From assembly GCF_910589175.1 (NCBI RefSeq), contig NZ_CAJURR010000009.1, positions 6,231-70,230 of the forward strand: a stretch of 64,000 bases of DNA, in the 5' to 3' direction. Source of the DNA: an uncultured Lactobacillus sp. (GTDB lineage Bacteria > Bacillota > Bacilli > Lactobacillales > Lactobacillaceae). The number at the start of each line of letters is the position of its first letter. Positions within the stretch are counted from its first letter, which is position 1. Under the pieces are notes generated by a model. It saw nothing but the letters and a program-made list of their open reading frames with translations, had not been told where the DNA came from and ran no database searches. The position numbers and the translations under genes are program-made. Shown piece by piece: positions 56,868 through 64,000 of the stretch.

Positions 56868-58031
56868 TTATTTAACTTGGTATTGTCGGATATCATTATG
56901 AATACCAGCAAAATAATATCTACCTTTTTCTTCATCACTTGTAAGTTCAACATTATTTTCTGGATCTTCCAAGCCTGCAGAAAAGATTTCTTCATATTCA
57001 GCAACACTAAGTTTGCTTCGATTATCTAATAAAGCTTTATCCCCAACCTTATCAAGTTGTTTTTCATAACCTTCAACTACATTTGCGGAATAAAATTCAG
57101 CCATTGCACCTGAACCATAAGAAAATAGACCGACTAAGTCTCCAGCTTTTAACTTTCCATTTTCAAGTAAACTAAGGAGACTCAAGTATAACGATCCGGT
57201 GTAAATATTACCTACATTTGCATTCAATTCTTTAGCTGCAGTAAAGCTGTCCATTAACCGGGCATTTGTTTCTTCATCCGTTCCCTCAACAGCTAATCTA
57301 TTTGCCTTTAATCCCATCTTAGTAAAAGGTAAGTGGTAGACAATAGCAGCAAAATCTTTTGTTTCAAGATTCTTTTGTTCTTTGTAAGCAGAAAAAGTAT
57401 GTTTGAAAAAGTCTAAGTAAACCTGGGTAGAATACTTTCCATCTACCTTGGCTGTTTTAGAATAGTTAGGACGCCAGAAATCATTGATATCCTCACTATA
57501 AGCACTATGGCCTTCATTTAATTCTAAAATTCTTGGATTACTGGAAATTAATAAACTAACACTTCCAGCTCCTTGAGTAACTTCACCAGCAGTATTAACC
57601 CCATAGCGAGCAATATCACTGCCGATAATAATAGCAGTTTGATCAGGATGAAGTCGTACAAAATCTTGGGCAATCATCAAGCCAGCAGTTAAGCCAAAAC
57701 ATGCTTCCTTAACTTCAAAAGCTCTCACAGTAGGATCTAACCCTAATGCCGATTTTACAAATAAAGAACCAGATTTAGATTGATCCACACTACTTTCAGT
57801 ACCAAAAATCAAAAGTCCTACTTTTGATTTATCAATCTTATCGATATAGCGTAGAGTTGCATTAATTCCCATTGAAACTGCATCTTGAGTTGGATCGGCA
57901 ACACTCATCTTTTTCTGACCAATTCCAATTAAAAACTTATTTGGATCTTGATTCCTAGCGTGTGCTAAATCCACCATATCAACATACTTATTTGGAGTAA
58001 AATATCCAATTTGATCAATTCCAACCTTCAT
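56868..58031 (-). CDS. mvaS: Hydroxymethylglutaryl-CoA synthase
   Basis: Condenses acetyl-CoA with acetoacetyl-CoA to HMG-CoA in the mevalonate pathway. The 387-aa thiolase-fold protein has catalytic Glu79 (GTESSVDQSKS), Cys111 (EACFGLTAG) and a later histidine (YHLPFTKMG). It is the last gene of thiolase-mvaA-mvaS. Its ATG is two bases from the mvaA stop. Full length and typical. Confidence 0.97.
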   Translation of the reverse strand: MKVGIDQIGYFTPNKYVDMVDLAHARNQDPNKFLIGIGQKKMSVADPTQDAVSMGINATLRYIDKIDKSKVGLLIFGTESSVDQSKSGSLFVKSALGLDPTVRAFEVKEACFGLTAGLMIAQDFVRLHPDQTAIIIGSDIARYGVNTAGEVTQGAGSVSLLISSNPRILELNEGHSAYSEDINDFWRPNYSKTAKVDGKYSTQVYLDFFKHTFSAYKEQKNLETKDFAAIVYHLPFTKMGLKANRLAVEGTDEETNARLMDSFTAAKELNANVGNIYTGSLYLSLLSLLENGKLKAGDLVGLFSYGSGAMAEFYSANVVEGYEKQLDKVGDKALLDNRSKLSVAEYEEIFSAGLEDPENNVELTSDEEKGRYYFAGIHNDIRQYQVK

Positions 58032-58032
58032 C

Positions 58033-59268
58033 TTATTTTTGATCCTTTCTTATTTCGCTTAAAAATTCAAAAGCTGCTTCTTGAGTATATTTTTTACTTT
58101 CCTGCAATTTTTTTAAAACTATTGCTTTTTCACCTTCACTAGCTTTTAAGGTTGCTACTAAATTTCTTGCCTGTAATTTCATATGCCCAGCTTGAATTCC
58201 CTTAGTAGAAATTGCTAAAAGAGCTGAAAAGTTATTTGCTAAGCCAGTTGTCGCAATAACTTGTGCTAACTCTTTAGCGGATATACTGCCTAATAGACTA
58301 AAGCTTTGTTGAACATCTCGACGAGCCTTAATTGAGCCACCTACTACACCTATCGCTAAGGGAACTGTTAAACTCCCTACTAACTTACCGTCTTTAATTT
58401 TCCACTCACTCAAAGAAGTATAGGTGCCATTTTTATTGGCAAAAACAGCAGTTGCTGCTTCAACTCCTCGATAATCATTACCAGTTGCAACTAATACACT
58501 ATCAATACCATTCATAATTCCTTTATTATTAGTCACTGCCCGATAAATATCTGCTTGTCCTATTTGACTCAATAAGACTATCTTTTTGGCAACTTTCAAT
58601 CCTCCTACGCTATCAAGCGAAAGACTTACTTTAGCACTAGTCAATTGAGTAGGATAATTCGATAAAATTGCATATAGCGTCTGTTCAATACCTGGCTGCT
58701 TCTCTAATTCATTTCCTAAAAATTCTAAAATAGCATTTGTTTTATTGGCTCCCATAGCTTCTGCTGGATCAACTAAAACTCTAAGAAAAACCAAATTTTC
58801 TTTTTGAGAAGCTTCAATTTTACGAACTCCTCCGCCATGCTTAACTAAGCTGGCAAATTTTTTATTAGCTAATTTAATTAGTTGAGGAAATTCAATAGTA
58901 AACCTAGTTAAATCAAAGTTATCAGCTACCTCTAAAACAATTTGACCATATATTCCATTTCGTCTACTATCAGCTACTGCTCCACCATTTTGATTAAAAA
59001 TTTTAGCTGCATGGTTTGCTGCTGCAACAACTGAGGGTTCTTCGACGGCCATTGGTACTTGATAATCTTTCCCGTTAACTATTAACTTGGGAAGTACACC
59101 AAGAGGAAGACGGACTTGACCAATTACATTTTCACTAAGTTTATCCAGTCTTTCTAAGGTTTCAGAATCAATCTCACTTAGTTTAATTCCTTTTTCAGTT
59201 AAAAAGGCTCTTCTTTCCTCCGGCAACCATTGATAAAATTTCTTTTTAGATGATTCTTCTAATTTCAT
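58033..59268 (-). CDS. mvaA: Hydroxymethylglutaryl-CoA reductase, class II
   Basis: Reduces HMG-CoA to mevalonate, committing carbon to isoprenoids. The 411-aa class-II enzyme shows EEPSVVAAANHAAK (catalytic Glu region), VLVDPAEAMGANKTN, ATGNDYRGVEAA (catalytic Asp) and QAGHMKLQARN (catalytic His). I use the ATG at 59268 (AAGGAA six bases upstream), which overlaps the thiolase by 23 bases; the open frame extends 18 codons further without support. Confidence 0.96.
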   Translation of the reverse strand: MKLEESSKKKFYQWLPEERRAFLTEKGIKLSEIDSETLERLDKLSENVIGQVRLPLGVLPKLIVNGKDYQVPMAVEEPSVVAAANHAAKIFNQNGGAVADSRRNGIYGQIVLEVADNFDLTRFTIEFPQLIKLANKKFASLVKHGGGVRKIEASQKENLVFLRVLVDPAEAMGANKTNAILEFLGNELEKQPGIEQTLYAILSNYPTQLTSAKVSLSLDSVGGLKVAKKIVLLSQIGQADIYRAVTNNKGIMNGIDSVLVATGNDYRGVEAATAVFANKNGTYTSLSEWKIKDGKLVGSLTVPLAIGVVGGSIKARRDVQQSFSLLGSISAKELAQVIATTGLANNFSALLAISTKGIQAGHMKLQARNLVATLKASEGEKAIVLKKLQESKKYTQEAAFEFLSEIRKDQK

Positions 59269-60412
59269 ATGCGATTCCTTGGCCACCGCCAATACATAAA
59301 GATACAATTGCTCTTCGACCATTAATTTTACGCAAACCGTTTACTGCACTCATTACTAAGCGCGTACCGGTTGCACCAAGCGGATGTCCTAAACTAATTG
59401 CTCCTCCAGCGATATTTAATTTTTCTTTTGGAATATTTAGATCACGGGCTACAGCATATGCTTGAGCTGCAAAGGCCTCATTAATTTCAATTAGATCATA
59501 ATCCTCAATTGTGCTATTAGTTTTTCTGAGTAATTCTTTAATGGCAAAATATGGCGCATAGCCCATATAAGCAGGATCACAGCCAATTTCTGCATAGGCA
59601 CCTAAGTATGCTAATGGAGTTAAATTTAATTCATCTAATTTTTGTTGATTAGATAACAACAACATACTTGCACCATCAGTTAACGGTGAAGAATTGCCGG
59701 CTGTAACTCGTCCATTTTCCTTAAATACAGGTTTTAATTGACCTAATGCTTCTAAACTAGAATCTGGTCGAATTGTTTCATCATGATCAAGAACATTACC
59801 ATCGAGTTCAATTGGTGCATACTCTTCCTCAAACCAGTCGTTCTCCTGAGCTGCATAAGCCTTGGCATGAGAATCACGTGCAAATTCATCCATATCTTGA
59901 CGCGTAATATGGTATTTATCAGCTACATTTTCAGCTGTAACTCCCATTGGCTTTCTCGAATAAGCATCCCCAATTCCATCTATCATTAAACTATCTTGAT
60001 ATGCTGGATTTTCATCGTGCTTTTTACTTTTATCAAGTAAAAGTGGTGCATTTGTCATACTTTCTGCCCCACCTACAATTGAAATTTGAGAATCTCCTAG
60101 AAGCATTTGACCTTGAGCAAACCGTAATGCCTTTAAACTTGAACCGCAAACATCGTCTACGCTAGTACCCACTACAGATTCAGGTAAACCTGATTTTAAA
60201 GCTATTTGTCGAGCAACATTTTGACCTAGCCCAGCGCTTAATACATTTCCCACTAAAATATTATCGATTTCATCTTGTGGAACAATATTCTTTTTCAATA
60301 ATCCCTTAAGTGCTAACACTCCTAAGTCAACAGCATTTTTATCCTTATAAAATCCGCGGTACTTGCCAAAAGGAATTCGATTCATTCCTACTATATAAAC
60401 ATCCTGTAACAC
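59246..60412 (-). CDS. Acetyl-CoA C-acetyltransferase (thiolase)
   Basis: Condenses two acetyl-CoA to acetoacetyl-CoA, first step of the mevalonate pathway. The 388-aa protein has the nucleophile Cys89 (DDVCGSSLKAL), NEAFAAQ, GGAISLGHPLGATG with the catalytic His, and the second cysteine CIGGGQG near the end. It starts with GTG, seven bases after AGAGG, and heads the operon. Confidence 0.95.
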   Translation of the reverse strand: MLQDVYIVGMNRIPFGKYRGFYKDKNAVDLGVLALKGLLKKNIVPQDEIDNILVGNVLSAGLGQNVARQIALKSGLPESVVGTSVDDVCGSSLKALRFAQGQMLLGDSQISIVGGAESMTNAPLLLDKSKKHDENPAYQDSLMIDGIGDAYSRKPMGVTAENVADKYHITRQDMDEFARDSHAKAYAAQENDWFEEEYAPIELDGNVLDHDETIRPDSSLEALGQLKPVFKENGRVTAGNSSPLTDGASMLLLSNQQKLDELNLTPLAYLGAYAEIGCDPAYMGYAPYFAIKELLRKTNSTIEDYDLIEINEAFAAQAYAVARDLNIPKEKLNIAGGAISLGHPLGATGTRLVMSAVNGLRKINGRRAIVSLCIGGGQGIAYEIRRII

Positions 60413-60504
60413 TCTTCCACCTCTTAATAAAAATTATTCTACTAACATAATAGCTCACGCCATGCATCAAATGTATAAAGTATAATTTTTTTAATCAATT
60501 CTAA

Positions 60505-60536
60505 AAAAAGATTGCTAACCAATCTTAGCAATCTTT
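60505..60536 (-). terminator. Terminator of the alpha/beta hydrolase gene
   Basis: AAAGATTGCTAA / TTAGCAATCTTT hairpin with a T-run on the minus strand, overlapping the stop codon. Confidence 0.88.
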
Positions 60537-61480
60537 TACATATACTTATTCAAAAACTCATTTACTTTTTCTTGATATTGAATCGGATGGGTCGCAAATG
60601 ATTTAGCGTGTTTTGCTCCGGGAACAACCCAAAGTTCTTTTGGACCATTTGCTGCCTTATAGTTTTGATAGACCATCTTGGTTGGTACAAAAGTATCTTT
60701 AGCACCATGAATAAATAATATTGGCTTTTTATTTTTAGCGACTTGGTTTACGCTACTGGCATCTTTTAAAAAGTACCCTGCTCGAATTCTAGTTATTCCA
60801 CTTAAAATTTCAACTAAAGGAAAACGAGGAAAAGCCGGAAAATGATATAAGTCTTCTGCTTCGTGTTCTATCTCATCTTTAACATTGGTGTAGCCGCAAT
60901 CTTCAATATAAGCTTTCACTTGTTTAGGCATTTTTAACCCACTTGACATCATTGTGGTAGCACCACCCATACTTACACCAAAGATAGCAATCTGACTCTT
61001 ATTTCCATTCCTTTTAATAACCTTCTCAGCCCATTTTTTAACATCTACTTTTTCACGCCAGCCATATCCGATATAGTTTCCTTCACTTTGTCCATGACCA
61101 CGCGCATCCGGTAAAAGAATATTATAGCCTAGTCTATGAAACATAGCAGCATAAGCTCCCATTGTATCTTTATTATTCATAAAACCGTGCAAGACAATAA
61201 CTGTCTTTTTAGAATTATTTACTGGAATATAATTTGCATCTAATCTCAAATTATCGTCTGCTGATTTCATAATCCACTTTTGTTTATGCACATTTTGATA
61301 CCACTTTTTCTCCTTGTACAGTGAATCAGTTTTAACTAGCTTAGTGTCATTGTTAATGAATGATTTATGTCCTGGAACAACAGCAACTTGATAAAAATAT
61401 AGGCCTGCAGCTAAAAAAATACCACAAACTGCTAAAATAGAGATAATAATTACTTTTATTTTTTTATTCTTCAGCTTCAT
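60536..61480 (-). CDS. Membrane-anchored alpha/beta hydrolase
   Basis: A 314-aa protein with a basic start and one N-terminal membrane helix (about 8-30), then an alpha/beta-hydrolase domain. The oxyanion HGFMNNKD segment, nucleophile elbow GVSMGG, an aspartate in HGAKDTFVP and a histidine in GAKHAKS form the likely catalytic triad. Substrate unknown; it is probably outside the cell face. It diverges from the small gene at 61555. Confidence 0.9.
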   Translation of the reverse strand: MKLKNKKIKVIIISILAVCGIFLAAGLYFYQVAVVPGHKSFINNDTKLVKTDSLYKEKKWYQNVHKQKWIMKSADDNLRLDANYIPVNNSKKTVIVLHGFMNNKDTMGAYAAMFHRLGYNILLPDARGHGQSEGNYIGYGWREKVDVKKWAEKVIKRNGNKSQIAIFGVSMGGATTMMSSGLKMPKQVKAYIEDCGYTNVKDEIEHEAEDLYHFPAFPRFPLVEILSGITRIRAGYFLKDASSVNQVAKNKKPILFIHGAKDTFVPTKMVYQNYKAANGPKELWVVPGAKHAKSFATHPIQYQEKVNEFLNKYM

Positions 61481-61554
61481 TAGAAGACCTCGGTTCTAAA
61501 ATATAATCTATATTATCTCTAAAAAATATAGAAATCAAGAGAGGATAAAGATCT

Positions 61555-61851
61555 ATGTATTTAGATGATTTCTTAATTTTAATTTCTGATCTCCATCCTA
61601 ATTTTCAATTTTTTTATCAAAATAAGAAAAATAGCGTAATTGATCCAATCAGTAAAGTCCAAATTGACGGAGATCAATGCCTCTTATATATAGGAGAAAA
61701 TGCTAAAACAATTGCTCAAATTAATTATTTACTGGGTAAATTAAAGTCTAACCATCTTCCTATCTATGTATGTACGAAAAATACAAACGAAAAAAATAAA
61801 ATTTTTGGTATCAAAATTAATTTAGCAAAAGGACAAGTTTATATTTTATAA
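61555..61851 (+). CDS. Small protein of unknown function (98 aa)
   Basis: A 98-aa soluble protein (MYLDDFLILISDLHPNF...) with alternating helix/strand character and no membrane segment. GAGAGGATAAAG precedes the ATG, and a clear terminator follows, so it is likely expressed. I recognise no family. It diverges from the hydrolase and converges with the HAD phosphatase. Confidence 0.7.
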   Translation: MYLDDFLILISDLHPNFQFFYQNKKNSVIDPISKVQIDGDQCLLYIGENAKTIAQINYLLGKLKSNHLPIYVCTKNTNEKNKIFGIKINLAKGQVYIL

Positions 61852-61862
61852 AGCAAGGTAAA

Positions 61863-61899
61863 AGGGATGTGGAAAATCGACTCTCCACATCCCTAATTT
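61863..61899. terminator. Bidirectional terminator at 61.9 kb
   Basis: AGGGATGTGGA / TCCACATCCCT stem with T-rich tracts on both sides, between the 98-aa gene and the HAD gene. Confidence 0.88.
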
Positions 61900-62705
61900 T
61901 TATCTAGATATTCATTTAAAGTCTTCAAAACTCCGTTGTCATTATTGCTAGGAGCCAGATACTTTGCATGTTCTTTTGCAATAGCCATCCCATTTTCCAT
62001 TGCATAGCTATATTTTGCAAAATCTAGCATTGGAATATCATTACCACTATCACCAAAAGCAATTAAATCTTCACCTGTTAAGCCGAAATAAGCAAGTAAC
62101 TTTTTCAATCCAGTTGCCTTATTAATTCCATGTTTAACAGCATCAATAGCTACTGGATTTGAAGCAAAAGTAGTCACAATCTTCCCATATTGCTCATTAA
62201 ATTTTTTCTCAATCTCTGCAGCTATTTTACTATCATGATGAAAAGTTAATTCAATAAAAATATCATCAGGTAACTCTTGCCAATCACTAATCTCTACACT
62301 TTCTTTAGCGAAGTACTGCAAAAATTCCTTATCTTTTGCTGGTGCTTCAGTTCCAATATATGCTGTCTCCCTACCATAGGCCATTGTCGCCATACTTCCA
62401 TAGGTATGATGGACAAAATTAATTAAATCAATGGTCTGCTTTTTAGTTAATCCTTCAACAGCCACTTCTTTTCCTTCAACAATTAGTCGAGAACCATTGG
62501 CAGTCACAAAATCTATGCGATCAATAAATTCAGAAAAGTCATTTTTTAAACGGGCAAATGGACGACCACTAGCTACAATAAATTGAATATTATGTTTTTC
62601 TAATTTATTTAAAACTTGAACGAACAAATCACGGTCATAGCTTCTTTGGTCATTTAAAAATGTTCCATCCATATCAACCGCAACAGCTTTAAAAGGAATA
62701 GTCAT
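61893..62705 (-). CDS. Cof-type HAD-superfamily phosphatase
   Basis: A 270-aa Cof/IIB HAD hydrolase with the nucleophile motif DMDGT (Asp11, Asp13), VASGRP motif II, a lysine around GINKATGL and GDSGNDIPML motif IV. Cof members dephosphorylate sugar phosphates or related metabolites; the substrate is not readable. AAGGAGAAA precedes the ATG. It follows the MFS gene by 14 bases and probably shares its transcript. Confidence 0.92.
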   Translation of the reverse strand: MTIPFKAVAVDMDGTFLNDQRSYDRDLFVQVLNKLEKHNIQFIVASGRPFARLKNDFSEFIDRIDFVTANGSRLIVEGKEVAVEGLTKKQTIDLINFVHHTYGSMATMAYGRETAYIGTEAPAKDKEFLQYFAKESVEISDWQELPDDIFIELTFHHDSKIAAEIEKKFNEQYGKIVTTFASNPVAIDAVKHGINKATGLKKLLAYFGLTGEDLIAFGDSGNDIPMLDFAKYSYAMENGMAIAKEHAKYLAPSNNDNGVLKTLNEYLDKN

Positions 62706-62718
62706 ATTTTTCTCCTTA

Positions 62719-63888
62719 CTAACGGTGATTTAAGGCACCATTTAATTTCTTATGATATATAAAGTAAATAATTAAAATAATTGGTACAATAACCAACAAA
62801 ACTGGGTAAAAATAATCTGGAGCCAAATTTTGAGCAGTCACCCCACCGATCATTGGACCAGAAGCCATTCCTATATCTAGACCCAAATAAAAAGTCGAAC
62901 TAGCTAACCCCTGCTCTTCAATTGGAGCTAACATCAAAGCAGTAGACTGATTGACAGAGTAAATAACTCCATATCCGATCGATAGCATAATTGCAGCTAA
63001 TCCCATTAACCAATTATTGACCATAAAAGTAGCAATAATTAAAAACAAAATCATAGTAACTAAACTTAGCCAGAACCAAAAGCCAAAACGAATTAAATCA
63101 AAATACTTTTTTAAACCAATTCTAATTAACAATAATGCGATGGCATAAATTACAAAGAAATAACCTACAGCAATCGAAAAATGCTGTCTTTCAACATACA
63201 CTACAATATCGGCTTGTGTAATAAAATATGGAATCGCAAAAAAAGTAGTTAATAAAGCTACAGGAATAGCATCTTTTTGAATAATTTTAATTTTTCTTTT
63301 TTTGTTATTAGTAATTTTAGGCTTAGCATGGTTTCCAACAAATTGAATAGAAACAATCATTAATAGTGCTGCAAGTACAGCGAGCCAAAGAGCTGACTTA
63401 TAACCAATTATTTTATACAAATTAATAGCGAGTGCTGGGGCAAGAGCCATGGCTAAAGCATTCATCAAACCATAAAATCCCATTGCTTCTCCAACATGAC
63501 TCCGCGGAACCAGAAATGCTAACCACGTAGTCATACAAACCGTTGCCAGCACAAACCCCGTACCATTAATTAACCTAAAAATTAAGAGCCAATTTCCTGA
63601 TGGAGAAAAACAGTAGCCTGCTACCCCAATTAAAATTAGTACTCCCCCAATAAAGGATAAACTATACTTTGAAAAACGATCAGTTAAATTACCAGCTACT
63701 GGTCTTAAGAACATTGAAACCACACTCATAATACCTGTTATCACACCGGCAAAGACAGCACTAGCTCCTAAACTAATTGCATAACCATTAATCAAGGGTG
63801 TTACAAACATTACTGAGAACATAAAAAAGAAAGACGCGGCCATAACCAGAATAACGTCTTTAGTATAAATTGATTGCTTCTGTTTCAA
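62719..63888 (-). CDS. Major facilitator superfamily transporter
   Basis: A 389-aa 12-span MFS protein with the motif-A-like loop GNLTDRFSKY after the second span and GPMIGG near the end, of the drug/sugar exporter type. I use a TTG start at 63888, with AGGAG seven bases upstream; the longer open frame (to 63930) runs through likely promoter and repeat sequence. Substrate unknown. It pairs with the HAD phosphatase downstream. Confidence 0.88.
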   Translation of the reverse strand: MKQKQSIYTKDVILVMAASFFFMFSVMFVTPLINGYAISLGASAVFAGVITGIMSVVSMFLRPVAGNLTDRFSKYSLSFIGGVLILIGVAGYCFSPSGNWLLIFRLINGTGFVLATVCMTTWLAFLVPRSHVGEAMGFYGLMNALAMALAPALAINLYKIIGYKSALWLAVLAALLMIVSIQFVGNHAKPKITNNKKRKIKIIQKDAIPVALLTTFFAIPYFITQADIVVYVERQHFSIAVGYFFVIYAIALLLIRIGLKKYFDLIRFGFWFWLSLVTMILFLIIATFMVNNWLMGLAAIMLSIGYGVIYSVNQSTALMLAPIEEQGLASSTFYLGLDIGMASGPMIGGVTAQNLAPDYFYPVLLVIVPIILIIYFIYHKKLNGALNHR

Positions 63889-63905
63889 TTTTTTACTCCT
63901 ATCTA

Positions 63906-63936
63906 GCATTATCACACTTAACTTTATCACACTTTT
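63906..63936 (-). repeat. Direct repeat upstream of the MFS gene
   Basis: AGTGTGATAA occurs twice on the minus strand, separated by AGTT-type spacer, in the presumed leader/promoter of the MFS gene. It may be a regulator site or chance. Confidence 0.35.
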
Positions 63937-64000
63937 AGTTTAAGCAAAAAGTGTCTGGGAAAAAACTAGGCTTTTATTCCAGATAAAAAAACAGAGAAAT

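Noticed and set aside
56769-57029. 86-codon plus-strand frame opposite the mvaS end and RNA promoter
   Set aside because: Antisense to a well-supported gene and strongly biased composition.
63940-64000. Possible terminator or gene end at the right edge
   Set aside because: TCTGG and CCAGA can pair weakly, but the window ends before a gene or T-run can be assigned.
1-64000. Mobile elements, tRNA/rRNA genes or a defence island
   Set aside because: No transposase, integrase, restriction, toxin-antitoxin or tRNA-like sequence was recognised; gene order is that of conserved Firmicutes chromosome.

Overview
The window is an AT-rich, gene-dense piece of a low-GC Gram-positive chromosome. Protein content points to a Lactobacillus of the gasseri/johnsonii/acidophilus type: phosphotransferase (PTS) sugar uptake with HPr kinase, mevalonate isoprenoid genes, type-2 GalT, oleate hydratase, ClpE, long-form Hpf and the Lactobacillales genes of unknown function DUF1149 and DUF1827. 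The species call is inference. I see no prophage, IS element, CRISPR array, tRNA or rRNA. Most of the sequence is conserved housekeeping DNA.

Layout. 0.0-2.3 kb holds uvrA (cut by the left edge) and uvrB, with a LexA-type box upstream. 2.4-9.0 kb holds phosphoglucomutase and a galactose cluster (galK-galT-galM, with galR upstream) whose promoter has a canonical -35/-10, a palindrome over the -35 and a perfect cre site at the start point. 9.2-20.3 kb is the conserved block trxB-gpsA-lgt-hprK-(small membrane protein)-prfB-secA-hpf-comFC-comFA, with yvyE divergent; prfB carries its programmed frameshift. 20.4-34.5 kb runs tagO, rny, recA (SOS box), pgsA, rodZ, ymfI, ymfH, ymfF, ftsK, a DUF1149 gene, trmL, an AI-2E-family permease and a stand-alone PTS glucitol-type EIIA. 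34.7-38.9 kb has a lactonase-family gene, a DUF2075 ATPase and oleate hydratase.

38.9-44.8 kb corresponds to the B. subtilis spx-mecA-coiA-yjbH-yjbK-yjbM-yjbN-yjbO neighbourhood, partly re-oriented. 45-47 kb is ptsHI. 47.4-50.1 kb is clpE behind a perfect CIRCE operator, then a DUF1827 gene. 50.1-56.6 kb has prfC, a CBS-domain protein, three poorly known genes, recX and rlmD. A 310-bp gap at 56558-56867 holds two terminators and a promoter-driven structured RNA candidate resembling 6S RNA. 56.9-60.4 kb is the upper mevalonate operon (thiolase, mvaA, mvaS). 60.5-64.0 kb has a hydrolase, a small unknown, a HAD phosphatase and an MFS transporter.

Working together: HPr (Ser46 present), HprK and several cre-like sites form a catabolite-repression circuit visible within the window. 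Spx, a YjbH-like adaptor, MecA and ClpE are pieces of an Spx proteolysis/stress circuit. The Com proteins (ComFA, ComFC, CoiA) with RecA are intact DNA-uptake and processing parts. Many gene junctions overlap by 1 or 4 bases, suggesting translational coupling.

No clearly unprecedented system was found. The items most worth a second look are the 6S-like RNA, the overlap of the uvrB promoter with the pgcA terminator, HrcA control of clpE, the orphan EIIA, and candidate operators at ohyA and upstream of pgcA.
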